Shown here: positions 8,040 to 16,410 of the stretch, in pieces
How positions within the stretch are numbered: the stretch's first letter is position 1
Layout of the letters: every line of letters starts with the position of its first letter
Assembly: GCF_027627575.1 (NCBI RefSeq)
Contig: NZ_CP114065.1
Location: forward strand, 4,030,001-4,094,000
DNA: 64,000 bases
Direction of reading: 5' to 3'
Source: Kribbella sp. CA-293567
GTDB lineage: Bacteria > Actinomycetota > Actinomycetes > Propionibacteriales > Kribbellaceae
The notes under the pieces: model-generated
Told to the model about the DNA's origin: nothing
Seen by the model: the letters and a program-made list of their open reading frames with translations, nothing else
Databases searched by the model: none
Translations under genes and position numbers: made by a program

Positions 8040-9164
8040 CTAGGAGCCCGAGTCGATCAGCAGCGGGATCGCCATCTCGTCGTCGGTGAGGGAGCCGTGC
8101 AGGCCGATCAGGCCTGCCTCCTGCGGATAGCGGCGGCCGGCCACCAGGGCGACCGGTCCGAGCGACGCGACGATGACGTCACCCAGACGCGGAGCGACCC
8201 GTTCCTCGACCGGGCCGAACCAGCCGCGCGCGATCGCCTCGTCCCGGCTGAGCACGAGGGCTTTGTCGCCGACCCGCTCCCGGTACGTCGCCAGCACGTC
8301 GTCGGTCGCGCCGTCGACGCAGTACAGGTGCCGGAAGCGTGACTCGCCGCCGATCAGCCGCAGTCCGTCGGTCAGCGCGGGCTCGGCGTCCAGATCGATC
8401 CGGTCCTCGGGGGCGACGTCGATCATGCCGTGGTCCGCGACGACGAGCAGGACCGCGTCGCGGGGCAACGCGGACCTGATCTGCGAGGCGAAGGTGTCGG
8501 CGGCGGCCAGCTCCTTGCGCCACTGCCACGACTCGCTCCCCTGCCCGTGACCGGTGTAGTCCAGTTGGGAGTCGTAGACGTAGACCAGCGACTTGTCGCC
8601 CTCCCGGCTGGCGAACCTGGTCGCGTCGAGGCGGTCCTCGACGGTGTCGGCGCCGCGGTGCTTGCTGCCCCGGAACGCCGCCGAGGTCAGGCCGGAGTTG
8701 TCGAAACGGGCCTTGCTGACGTTGCGCACGGCAACGCCGGCGGCGGCGACCCGCTCGAACACGGTCTGGTGCGGTTGCCAGCGCCGCGGGTCGACCGGGG
8801 CGTCCCACTGCAAGGCGTTCAGCAGGGCGCCCGTCTCCGGCACGATGGAGGTGTAGCCGACGATCCCGTGCGCGCCGGGTGGCAGGCCGGTTCCGAGGCT
8901 GGTGAGGCTCGCCGCGGTTGTCGACGGGACTCCCGCGGTCAGGCTGCGGGCGGTCAGGGACGACAGGTACGGCGCGGTCTCGGCGTTGCGGCGCAGCAGG
9001 TTCCAGCCGAGGCCGTCGAGCAGCAGTACGGCGTACCGGGGTGCGGGTGGGAGGTCGAGCAGGTTCTGCTCGCCGGGCACCGAGAGGGCGCCGGCGACCG
9101 ACGGCAGGACGTCGGCGAGTGACCCGCTGCCGTAGGCGGGCAGGATCGGCGTCGGGTCGGCCAC
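8040..9164 (-). CDS. Alkaline phosphatase superfamily protein (type I phosphodiesterase/nucleotide pyrophosphatase)
   Basis: Metal-dependent phosphodiesterase or pyrophosphatase, 374 residues, starting with GTG. Metal-ligand and nucleophile motifs are visible in order: LLLDGLGW near residue 50, the nucleophile Thr in PSTTAASLTSLGTGLPPGAHGIVGY, DYTGHGQGS, and ADHGMID. There is no signal peptide, so it should be cytoplasmic. Its start lies 4 bp after the DUF5998 gene, suggesting an operon. It converges on the subtilase gene with only 13 bp between stop codons. The substrate is not determined. Confidence 0.9.
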   Translation of the reverse strand: MADPTPILPAYGSGSLADVLPSVAGALSVPGEQNLLDLPPAPRYAVLLLDGLGWNLLRRNAETAPYLSSLTARSLTAGVPSTTAASLTSLGTGLPPGAHGIVGYTSIVPETGALLNALQWDAPVDPRRWQPHQTVFERVAAAGVAVRNVSKARFDNSGLTSAAFRGSKHRGADTVEDRLDATRFASREGDKSLVYVYDSQLDYTGHGQGSESWQWRKELAAADTFASQIRSALPRDAVLLVVADHGMIDVAPEDRIDLDAEPALTDGLRLIGGESRFRHLYCVDGATDDVLATYRERVGDKALVLSRDEAIARGWFGPVEERVAPRLGDVIVASLGPVALVAGRRYPQEAGLIGLHGSLTDDEMAIPLLIDSGS

Positions 9165-9168
9165 GGCA

Positions 9169-9795
9169 CTACCTGCTGGTCGTCGCGAACGACAACGCGG
9201 AAGCGAAGTCGAGCACCTGCTGGATCCCGGCCGGGCCGTCGGCCGCCGCGGAGATCCGCAGTGAGATGTCGTCGGCCGCGACGGAACCGGTGTAGCCGTG
9301 GTCGGCCTCGCAGTTCGGGTCGGCGCAGACGGCCGGCTCGAGGTCGATCCGGTTCACCATCCCCCAGCCGATGGTCAGCACGACCTCGCCGCCGGGGGCC
9401 GGGTCGGCCTTGCCGCCGGAGGCCTTGGAGGCGTAGCCGGCCGGGTTGGGCACCACTCTGTTCACCACCACCGCGTTCACCCGGTTCAGCGGGATCGCCT
9501 CGGTCGAGGTGGACGCGTACGGCGCGCGGATCAGGTCGTCGGCGGCGTGCTCGTCGGTGTGCCCGACGATCAGCCGGCTCGGGGTGAGCGCCAGGATGGT
9601 GATGTGGCGCCGCACCTCGTCGCGGTCGAAGGTCGGTTCGTGCTGGAGCACGAAGGCCCGGATCGGTTCGTCGGCGATCGCCACCGCGAGTGAGTCGGTC
9701 ACGACGTCTGGGTAGTAGCCGCACCGGTCGATCGCGTCGCGAAGTTCGGACGAGGCGTCCGCCAGCTCCGGGACCGGCGCATTCAGGTCACGCAT
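9169..9795 (-). CDS. DUF5998 family protein
   Basis: Conserved actinobacterial protein of unknown function, 208 residues. The sequence has an N-terminal helix pair, a middle beta-rich part with HITILALTPSRLIVGHTDEH, and a motif CADPNCEADHGYTG that could bind metal through two Cys and a His. Neither a signal peptide nor membrane segments are seen. The ATG start gives the expected length, and the gene is 4 bp ahead of the phosphodiesterase-like gene, pointing to a shared role or at least shared expression. I recognise the family but no function is established. Confidence 0.85.
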   Translation of the reverse strand: MRDLNAPVPELADASSELRDAIDRCGYYPDVVTDSLAVAIADEPIRAFVLQHEPTFDRDEVRRHITILALTPSRLIVGHTDEHAADDLIRAPYASTSTEAIPLNRVNAVVVNRVVPNPAGYASKASGGKADPAPGGEVVLTIGWGMVNRIDLEPAVCADPNCEADHGYTGSVAADDISLRISAAADGPAGIQQVLDFASALSFATTSR

Positions 9796-9861
9796 GACCT
9801 CATCCTTGCATGCGCCGGGCCCGGAGCCCGATCGGTCCCTGTGGACAGTTGCGCGCCGGGA

Positions 9862-11769
9862 TCAGCCGACGCTGGCTTTGCGCAGTACCGGCGCGCCCGC
9901 GGCACCGGCGACGGCGACCAGTGCCAGCCCGATCACGACCTGCGCGACCAGCAGCACGACTCCTGAACTACCTTCGGTGAGAACCCGTCCTCCGCTCAGC
10001 GCCAAGCCGGTCAGGGCGCCGAAGCCGACCACCGGCAGACCGACACCGACCACCGGTACGACGGCCGCCAGCCGGGCGGACTTCTCGATCACCTTCAGCG
10101 GTACTCCGGATCGGCGCAGCGCCTTCGCGGGCCCGGCCTGGTCGAGTGCTGTCCCGACCGCTCCGGCCGCCGTCGAGGCAGCACCGGTGACGAAGACGAG
10201 CCCGAGCAGCAGCGCGACGCCGAGCCGCAGGTCCTTGTACATCCCGGCGTCCTGCTCCTCCCGCTCGGCGTCGGTCAACGGGACCTTCCCGGGAACCAGG
10301 TCGTAGAGCGCGGTCCTGGCACTTTCGCGGTCGTCGGCCGGGACCGAGATGTACACGACCTGGCCCGAGGTGGTGACCTGCCCCGTGAGTCCGGCCGCGG
10401 TGAGCTTGGACTTCGCATCCTGGACGACGGTGGCTGACTGTCCTTGTTTCGTGTAAAGCTCGAAAGAGGCGTCCTTGGCGTCGTTGCTCATGCCGTAGGG
10501 CATGAAGAGCGCGAGGAAGCCGGTGACGAAGCCGCTGAGCACCAGCGCCGCGACCGGGCGGAAGGCGGCCTTCGGGTCGTCGGCGAGGCGCCGGCCGGCC
10601 AGCAGCGCGACCGGGCCCTTCGCCGTACGGGCCATCAGTCTGCCGATCACCTGGACCGCGAACGGGCCGACGATCCGGACCGCCAGCGCGGCCAGGCCGA
10701 CCCCGATCAGGAGCGGGAGGATCGCGCCGCCGGTACCGAGGACCGCGAGCACGATCGGGCCGATCACCAGCAGACCGAGGCGCAGCGCGCTGGTGGCCTT
10801 GCGGGTCTGGCCGCGGACCACGCCGAGCGGGGTGATGCTGACCCGGCCGAGGCCGATCAGCGCGCTCAGCACCGACAGGACCGGGACCGCGAGCAGCACG
10901 ATCAGGACGACCCACCAGCTCGGGGTCAGGTCGTGCACGTACCAGCGGCCGCCACCGAGCGGGATCCGCGCGATCAGCGGGGTGAGCAAGGTGTAGCCGA
11001 TCACTCCGGCGACGGCGCCGATCAGGCCGAGCACCGCTTGTTCGACGGCGCTCAGCCAGAGCACTTGGCCACGGGTGGAGCCGGCCAGTCTGAGCGCCGC
11101 CAGGCGATGCTCACGGCGCTTGGCGGCGACACCTGCTGCCTGGCCGACCAGGCTGAGCAGCGGGAAGAGGACCAGGGTGATGCCGAACGCGACCAGCACG
11201 AGCAGGGTCGACATCCGCTCGTCGAGTGCCTTGCCGTTCCAGGTTTCGAGGTACTTCGGATTGTCGCCGGCCGCGACGCCGGGCGAGTTCTTCTCGACGC
11301 CCTGAATGATCACCCATTCGCTGGTGGACGACAGGCCCTGGTCGCTGATGACGCCCGTCGGCTTGGCGAGGTCGTAACGCTTGGCGAGGTCGGCCGACCA
11401 GTGCTTGGCGACCTCGGGTGAGACGAATACCTCGCCGGGCTTGGGCACTCTGGTCAGGCCCGGAGGTGGTGGGAGTTCACTGCTCTTACCGGGGTCGTTG
11501 ATGGCGACGTCGTACCGGGAGATGGGGATGCCGGCGGCCATGTCGTCGAGCTCGTTGACGACACCGACGGCGGTCTGCACGGTGCCGTCGTCGGTGGCGC
11601 GCCAGCCGATCCGGTCGGACCGGTGCTTGAGGCCGAGCGAGCCGGCGATCAGGAAGGTGACCAGCAGCGCGACGATCGCGGTGGCGCCGAGCGCGGCCAG
11701 GTTGGCGGCTCGTCCGCCCGGTCCCGGCCTGCGGACGAACCGCAGACCGAGGTCGGTCATCGGGTTCAT
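9862..11769 (-). CDS. FtsX-like ABC transporter permease
   Basis: Membrane subunit of an ABC exporter, 635 residues. The layout is: an N-terminal helix (AALGATAIVALLVTFLIAGSL), a large extracytoplasmic loop, a three-helix FtsX block (about 210-370), a second loop, and a final helix block. ATG 11769 was chosen because it overlaps the ATPase stop as ATGA; an upstream GTG would run into the ATPase gene. Two FtsX halves in one chain fit MacB-like or BceB-like exporters of peptides or lipids. The partner ATPase is the next gene upstream. Confidence 0.9.
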   Translation of the reverse strand: MNPMTDLGLRFVRRPGPGGRAANLAALGATAIVALLVTFLIAGSLGLKHRSDRIGWRATDDGTVQTAVGVVNELDDMAAGIPISRYDVAINDPGKSSELPPPPGLTRVPKPGEVFVSPEVAKHWSADLAKRYDLAKPTGVISDQGLSSTSEWVIIQGVEKNSPGVAAGDNPKYLETWNGKALDERMSTLLVLVAFGITLVLFPLLSLVGQAAGVAAKRREHRLAALRLAGSTRGQVLWLSAVEQAVLGLIGAVAGVIGYTLLTPLIARIPLGGGRWYVHDLTPSWWVVLIVLLAVPVLSVLSALIGLGRVSITPLGVVRGQTRKATSALRLGLLVIGPIVLAVLGTGGAILPLLIGVGLAALAVRIVGPFAVQVIGRLMARTAKGPVALLAGRRLADDPKAAFRPVAALVLSGFVTGFLALFMPYGMSNDAKDASFELYTKQGQSATVVQDAKSKLTAAGLTGQVTTSGQVVYISVPADDRESARTALYDLVPGKVPLTDAEREEQDAGMYKDLRLGVALLLGLVFVTGAASTAAGAVGTALDQAGPAKALRRSGVPLKVIEKSARLAAVVPVVGVGLPVVGFGALTGLALSGGRVLTEGSSGVVLLVAQVVIGLALVAVAGAAGAPVLRKASVG

Positions 11770-12713
11770 CGGTCGCTCACCTTGCCGTCGACGATCCGTA
11801 CGACGCGGTGGCACCGGGCTGCGACGGCGTCGTCGTGGGTGACGACGACCACGGCCGCGCCGCGATGGGTCGCGGCGCCGACGAGCAGGTCGATGACCTG
11901 GGCGCCGGTCGCGGCGTCGAGGGCGCCGGTCGGCTCGTCGGCGAAGACCGCCTGAGGTTCACCGACCAGAGCACGCGCGATGGCGACGCGCTGCGCTTGC
12001 CCGCCGGAGAGTTCACCGGGGCGGCGCCCGGCCTCGTTGGCCAGACCGACCTGCGCGAGCATTCCGCGGGCACGGCTGATGGCTTCGCGCCGCGAGACCC
12101 CGTCGACCATCAGCGGCAGGGCGACGTTCTCGTCGGCGGGAAGCTCGGCGAGCAGTTGGTTGTCCTGGAAGACGAACCCGAGCCGGCGGCGGCGCAGTAC
12201 GGTCCGGGCGGCGTCGTTCAGCTGGTCGACGCGGTCACCACCCAGCCAGATCTGCCCCTGGTCTGGAGTGAGGATGCCAGCCAGCACATGCAGCAACGTG
12301 GTCTTGCCGTTCCCGGACGGCCCCATGACAGCGAGCGCCTCCCCGGTCCGCACCTCCACGTCAACACCGGCCAGGCCGACCACGTCGCCGTAGAACTTCA
12401 CCAGCCCATGCCCGGCGAGCACCACTTGCCCCGGAGCACCGTGCTGCCCGTACGCAACCTGCTGCGCCGGCCGCTGCTGCGACTGACCACCAGCCTGCTG
12501 CCCACCCGCGAACTGCTGCGCCGCCAACTGCTGCTGCTGACCACCAACGCCTTGCCCACCCGCGAACTGCTGGGTCGGATGATGCTGCGACTGACCACCG
12601 ACCTGCTGCACGGCAGTGAACTGGTCGTGTTCCTCCGCCGTCTGCTGCGGCACGGCGGACCAGCCGGGGTTGGACTGATGCGGGTTCGTGGGGTGGGGAC
12701 CTGGGTAGCTCAT
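11766..12713 (-). CDS. ABC transporter ATPase with Gln/Gly-rich N-terminal extension
   Basis: Nucleotide-binding subunit of the FtsX-type exporter, 315 residues from ATG 12713. The ATPase core shows Walker A GPSGNGKTT, the Q-loop FQDNQ, signature LSGGQAQR, Walker B AVFADEPTGALD and the H-loop THDD, as in LolD/MacB-type proteins. Unusually, about 95 residues precede the core: a Pro-rich start (SYPGPHPTNPHQSNPGW) and then degenerate repeats around QQFAGGQ and VGGQQQQ. The extension is continuous with the frame and follows the start codon, so it appears to be translated. A palindrome overlaps the probable Shine-Dalgarno site. Confidence 0.88.
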   Translation of the reverse strand: MSYPGPHPTNPHQSNPGWSAVPQQTAEEHDQFTAVQQVGGQSQHHPTQQFAGGQGVGGQQQQLAAQQFAGGQQAGGQSQQRPAQQVAYGQHGAPGQVVLAGHGLVKFYGDVVGLAGVDVEVRTGEALAVMGPSGNGKTTLLHVLAGILTPDQGQIWLGGDRVDQLNDAARTVLRRRRLGFVFQDNQLLAELPADENVALPLMVDGVSRREAISRARGMLAQVGLANEAGRRPGELSGGQAQRVAIARALVGEPQAVFADEPTGALDAATGAQVIDLLVGAATHRGAAVVVVTHDDAVAARCHRVVRIVDGKVSDR

Positions 12714-12721
12714 ACCCGGTA

Positions 12722-12736
12722 GCTTTCCGGGAAAGC
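12722..12736 (-). promoter_or_regulatory. Palindrome over the Shine-Dalgarno region of the ABC exporter operon
   Basis: GCTTTCC, a central G, and GGAAAGC form a perfect 7-bp inverted repeat 8 bases before the ATPase start at 12713. On the transcribed strand the purine-rich arm GGAAAGC is the best Shine-Dalgarno candidate, so the hairpin could hide it, or the palindrome could be a repressor site. The symmetry is seen directly; the regulatory role is inferred. Confidence 0.4.
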
Positions 12737-12801
12737 ACCACCACTTCGTCGGCCCCGGGACCAGTCTTCCGTGCGTCTTTCGGCGCCTATGAGCCGCCAC
12801 G

Positions 12802-12821
12802 CGTACGACCGGAGTCGTACG
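12802..12821 (-). terminator. Hairpin downstream of the P1 peptidase gene
   Basis: CGTACGAC and GTCGTACG form a perfect 8-bp stem with a CGGA loop, 5 bases beyond the peptidase stop on the minus strand. No U-tract follows, so it may be a transcript-end stabiliser or a weak terminator separating the peptidase from the ABC operon downstream. Confidence 0.45.
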
Positions 12822-12826
12822 TACTG

Positions 12827-13885
12827 CTACTCGTTCGTGCTCCCATCCCCCAGGAACGCTGACGGGTAAGCGTCTCGGTAACTGATGATCTTGCCCGCCG
12901 GAGTCTCGACCGTCTCGGCGGCAAGCATCGCGCGGACGACCGCACGCGACAGCGTCCGCGCACCAGCTCCGAAGATCGACTCCAGTTGCAGAAGCGCTGC
13001 CGGATCAGTGACGCTCAGCCGCTCGGACTTGCCGGTGGACAAGGCGAAGATCGAGTCACCGTCGAGCAGCGTGTGAATGGGATCGAGCGCGCGAGCCAGT
13101 CCGTCGTGCGCGACCATCGCCATCCGTTTGACGGCGGCCTTGTCCAGCGAGGCATCCGTGGCGACCACCGCGATGACGGTGTTCATACCCGGAATGCGAC
13201 CAGGCAGGTCCGGCGGCGGCTCAGTCGGCGTACGAAGACCAGCGAACTCCTCCCCCAGCCCGTAGCGCTCGCCATACAACCGCCCTTGCGCGTCAACAGC
13301 GGAGCCGGCCGCATTGACGATCACCAGCGCGCCGACCGTCGTACCGTCCGCCAGTACCACGCTGGCCGTCCCGACCCCACCCTTGAGCCCACCTGCCCTG
13401 GCCCCCGCACCCGCACCATGGTTGCCTTCAGCAACGGCTCCGCCCGTGGCGGCGTCGAGTGCCTGCCACCCCCAGTCCGCGTCCGGACGAGCCTGAAACC
13501 CGCCACCGCGGCCGAGGTCGAAGATCACCGCAGTCGGCACGATCGGTACGACGTCGTACTCACCCGCGCCGACCCGAATCCCCACCCCTCGCGCTTCGAG
13601 CGACCGCATGACGCCCGACGCCGCGTCCAGCCCGAACGCGCTCCCGCCGCTCAGGACGATCGCATTCACGCCCGGATTGGAGTTCACCGGATCGAGCAGA
13701 TCGGTCTCGCGGGTGCCGGGAGCGCCGCCACGGACGTCCACTCCCGCGACCGCTGTCTCGGGGACGTGGACGACCGTCGTACCGGTGAGGTACGGCGGGT
13801 CGGTGCGCTCGACCTGCCCGACCAGTACGCCGGGAACGTCGGTGATCGCGTTGTGGGGACCAGGTCGCGGTTGCTCGGCGGTCAT
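12827..13885 (-). CDS. P1 family (S58, DmpA/NylC-like) N-terminal-nucleophile peptidase
   Basis: Aminopeptidase or amidase of the DmpA/NylC group, 352 residues, which self-cleaves to expose an N-terminal nucleophile. The opening ITDVPGVLVGQ motif, VVHVPE and the Gly-rich VNAIVLSGGSAFGLDAA block are all typical. The pair Asn235-Thr236 in GMN-TVIAVVATDA aligns with the autocleavage site of 6-aminohexanoate oligomer hydrolase (NylC), so Thr236 is the predicted nucleophile. No signal peptide is seen. It is divergent from the DUF2087 gene with a 57-bp gap. Natural substrates of these enzymes are usually unknown. Confidence 0.88.
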   Translation of the reverse strand: MTAEQPRPGPHNAITDVPGVLVGQVERTDPPYLTGTTVVHVPETAVAGVDVRGGAPGTRETDLLDPVNSNPGVNAIVLSGGSAFGLDAASGVMRSLEARGVGIRVGAGEYDVVPIVPTAVIFDLGRGGGFQARPDADWGWQALDAATGGAVAEGNHGAGAGARAGGLKGGVGTASVVLADGTTVGALVIVNAAGSAVDAQGRLYGERYGLGEEFAGLRTPTEPPPDLPGRIPGMNTVIAVVATDASLDKAAVKRMAMVAHDGLARALDPIHTLLDGDSIFALSTGKSERLSVTDPAALLQLESIFGAGARTLSRAVVRAMLAAETVETPAGKIISYRDAYPSAFLGDGSTNE

Positions 13886-13942
13886 GGGGACTGTCTAGCA
13901 CTGTGGGGAAAATCGGTTGCCGCCGACATTACGTTGGAAGGC

Positions 13943-14455
13943 ATGAACGCCGACCTGCTCTGTGGATCTCTGGCCGAACCGTCGAGGCTGCGCACGTACT
14001 CCGCCGTCGTCCTCGGCGCGCGCACCCCGGACCAGATCGCCGCGGCGACCGGCCTCTCCCCCGCGGTTGTCGGCAAGGCAGCTCAGCGGCTGCTCAAGAC
14101 CGGGCTCCTGACCGCCTCGGCCGACGGGTTGCAGGCGGTCGAGCACGTCTTCAAGGAGGCGGCCCGCAGCAACCGTCGCGACCCCGAACCCTTGGACTCG
14201 GACCCAGCCCGCGACGCCGTACTCCGTGCTTTCATCCGCGATGGACGGCTGACGCACTTCCCGACCTTCCCCGCGAAGCTGCAGATCGTCCTCGAGCACC
14301 TGGTCAAGGTCTTCGAGCCCGGCCGCGACTACCCGGAGCCGGAGGTCAACACGATCCTGAACTCCTGGCACCCTGACCACGCCGCCCTCCGCCGCCTCCT
14401 GGTCGACAGCCGGCTCCTCACCCGCACCGACGCCATCTACCGCCGTACTGCGTGA
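13943..14455 (+). CDS. DUF2087 domain protein with N-terminal helix-turn-helix
   Basis: Probable small transcriptional regulator, 170 residues. The first 65 residues (RLRTYSAVVLGARTPDQIAA, TGLSPAVVGKAAQRLLKTGLL) read as a winged-helix DNA-binding fold. The C-terminal half (about 95-168) is a DUF2087 domain with FIRDGRLTHFPTFPAKLQIV, YPEPEVNTILN and DHAALRRLLVDSRLLTR. The ATG at 13943 was chosen because it begins this fold; the open frame continues upstream over the divergent peptidase gene. It may regulate itself or the adjacent P1 peptidase, but its ligand and targets are unknown. Confidence 0.85.
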   Translation: MNADLLCGSLAEPSRLRTYSAVVLGARTPDQIAAATGLSPAVVGKAAQRLLKTGLLTASADGLQAVEHVFKEAARSNRRDPEPLDSDPARDAVLRAFIRDGRLTHFPTFPAKLQIVLEHLVKVFEPGRDYPEPEVNTILNSWHPDHAALRRLLVDSRLLTRTDAIYRRTA

Positions 14456-14459
14456 GCGC

Positions 14460-14489
14460 CCCGTCGGTCCCGCCGTTGACGGGTTTCTT
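14460..14489 (+). terminator. Rho-independent-like terminator after the DUF2087 gene
   Basis: CCCGTC (14460-14465) pairs with GACGGG (14478-14483), followed at once by TTTCTT. It lies 5 bases after the stop of the DUF2087 gene in the convergent gap with the phosphotransferase gene. The stem is short but the T-rich tail is unusual in this GC-rich sequence. Confidence 0.55.
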
Positions 14490-14541
14490 ATCGCTGACGC
14501 TCTGCCTGACGCCAACGTGAGGTTCGTCAGTGGGCCGTCTG

Positions 14542-15498
14542 TCAGCGCGCTGCTCGGGAAGCCTGCTCGAGGGTCGCGAGGCTCGGCAGTGAATCGAGCA
14601 GCGCCCGCACCTGCTTCTCGGCGAACTGCCGATGCTGACCGGCAGCCCCAGCATCAAGAGCGACGGAAGCCTGCTCGTGCAGGAAGTTGAGCGAGATCGC
14701 CAGCCCGGTCGCGAATCCGGTCGGGCTGTCGATCTCGGCCGGCCCACCGGCCGTCCGGTAGGCGCCGACGATCCGATGCAGCTCGTCCGGCCGATCGAGG
14801 TGGTGGGTCAGCAGCGCACCCAGTTCGCGCCACGGCGCCAGCGACCCGACGTTGTCCCAGTCCACCAGCCAACTGCGGCCGGCGGAGCGCAGTACGTTCG
14901 AGTTCTGCAGGTCTCGGTGACACCACACCGGCTCACCGATCGGCGCGGCATTGACGAGCGCAGTCAGCTCCGCGACCCGCGGCTGCGACCGCGCCAACGC
15001 GTCGGCCCACTCGACCCGCGCGCTGTCCGCGAGGGCGACGAGCGAGGGCCAATCGACTTCCACCCGGTGGTACCAGCTGACCACCTCGGTCTTCCCACCA
15101 GGCCAATCGAGACCATGGATGGCGCCCATCTGCTGCGCAAGCCAACCAGCCGCCTCGGCATCCGACCGGTCGGGCACCTCACCATCAGCCCACTCGTAGA
15201 GCCGCCACCACTGACCACCGCGACGTACGACGTACGCGCCGTCGACCGCGGCCAACGGCGCAGGACTTGGCACCCCGGCCTCCGCACACGCCGCCCGAAA
15301 CGCCACCTCCGCCTCGACCGCCGCCATCCCGCCGTCGAACCAGAACAACTGCTTGGCAGCGAACACTCCCGCGGTAGCCCTCAACTCCCACACGGCCCCC
15401 ATCGCACCCCGCCCCACCCGCGCCAGCCGCACGGGCTCCCCCACCCCGAACACCTCAGCCAGCCACCGCGCGACGCCCACCACCTCTACAGCCGTCAT
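14542..15498 (-). CDS. Phosphotransferase (aminoglycoside phosphotransferase/choline kinase fold)
   Basis: Small-molecule kinase of the APH superfamily, 318 residues. The N-lobe has a glycine-rich loop (VGRGAMGAVWELRA) and the ATP-binding Lys in FAAKQLFW. The catalytic loop reads WCHRDLQNSNVL (Asp about 196), followed by LVDWDNVG, the DxD/DFG equivalent. It has no signal peptide or membrane segment. The substrate is not predictable; such proteins range from antibiotic kinases to homoserine or sugar kinases. It stands alone between two convergent or opposite neighbours. Confidence 0.87.
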   Translation of the reverse strand: MTAVEVVGVARWLAEVFGVGEPVRLARVGRGAMGAVWELRATAGVFAAKQLFWFDGGMAAVEAEVAFRAACAEAGVPSPAPLAAVDGAYVVRRGGQWWRLYEWADGEVPDRSDAEAAGWLAQQMGAIHGLDWPGGKTEVVSWYHRVEVDWPSLVALADSARVEWADALARSQPRVAELTALVNAAPIGEPVWCHRDLQNSNVLRSAGRSWLVDWDNVGSLAPWRELGALLTHHLDRPDELHRIVGAYRTAGGPAEIDSPTGFATGLAISLNFLHEQASVALDAGAAGQHRQFAEKQVRALLDSLPSLATLEQASRAAR

Positions 15499-15587
15499 CC
15501 AGGCAGGCTACCGAGATGCCGGGGGCTGGCCTGTTGCCGATGTGAGGTGCTCCGATGGTCCGACGATCTGGCATCGGTCGATCCTCG

Positions 15588-16274
15588 CTACCAGGCCAGT
15601 GTCCCGTTCTCGTCCTGGAAAGTTCCGGTCGGACCGTCCTCGGCGAGAGTTGCCAGCCGGACCACGAAGGCCGCGCTCTCTTCCACTGAGCGGCCGATAC
15701 CGAAGGCGGCGGTCATGTCGGTGGCCGTGGTGCCCGGCTCGATCGCGTTGAACTTGATGCCCGGCTGGAACTTCGCGTACTGGATCGTCAGCATGGTGGC
15801 TGCCGCCTTGGAGGCCGAGTAGAGCCCGATCGGCATCGGGTACTCCGGCCGGTCGGGGTTCGTTACCGCCCAGAACGAGCCGGCGCTGCTCGAGATGGTC
15901 ACGACGTTGGGGTTGGCGGACTTGCGCAGCAGCGGGAGGGCCGCTTCGGTGACCCGGACGATGCCGACCGCGTTGGTGTCGAAGACCTGCAGCGCCTTGG
16001 GGCCGTCGATGTCGCCGTCCCCGAGGATGCCGGCGTTGTGCACCAGGACGTCGAGCCGGCCCTCGGCCGCGTCGATCGTCGCCAGCGCGTTGCTCACCGA
16101 GGCGTCGTCGGTCACGTCGAGCTGCACGAACCGCGCGCCGAGCTCCGCCGCGGCCTTCTCGCCGCGCTCGACGTCGCGCGCTCCGATGTAGACCAGGTGC
16201 CCCAGCTCCAGCAACTGCTTGGCCGTCTCGAACCCGATGCCCTTGTTGGCCCCGGTGATCAGTGTGACTGTCAT
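15588..16274 (-). CDS. SDR family NAD(P)-dependent oxidoreductase
   Basis: Classical short-chain dehydrogenase, 228 residues. The cofactor motif TGANKGIG is at 7-14, the NAG motif reads VHNAGILG, and the catalytic pair is Tyr152/Lys156 in YSASK, with Ser in ISSSAGSF. ATG 16274 was chosen because it begins directly with the first beta strand (MTVTLITG). Related carbonyl reductases are often repressed by XRE/MmyB-type regulators encoded divergently, as here (16411). The substrate is unknown. Confidence 0.93.
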   Translation of the reverse strand: MTVTLITGANKGIGFETAKQLLELGHLVYIGARDVERGEKAAAELGARFVQLDVTDDASVSNALATIDAAEGRLDVLVHNAGILGDGDIDGPKALQVFDTNAVGIVRVTEAALPLLRKSANPNVVTISSSAGSFWAVTNPDRPEYPMPIGLYSASKAAATMLTIQYAKFQPGIKFNAIEPGTTATDMTAAFGIGRSVEESAAFVVRLATLAEDGPTGTFQDENGTLAW

Positions 16275-16301
16275 GTGCCCGTCTCTCCCGTCGAAATATC
16301 T

Positions 16302-16326
16302 GGCCCGAGCGGGCCGTTGGCAACGG
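16302..16326. promoter_or_regulatory. Two abutting palindromes between the SDR and XRE/MmyB genes
   Basis: GGCCCG-AG-CGGGCC (16302-16315) and CCGTTG-G-CAACGG (16314-16326) are both perfect inverted repeats and share two bases. They lie in the 136-bp divergent interval, 28-52 bases before the SDR start, and are the obvious operator candidates for the regulator at 16411. Confidence 0.5.
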
Positions 16327-16410
16327 TATGAGCAGCTACCCGCCGGAACCAGAGCCCTGTTCAGCCTGGGGTGTGGCAGGCCCCCCTCTGCCGAGCTTCG
16401 GGTCGATCGC

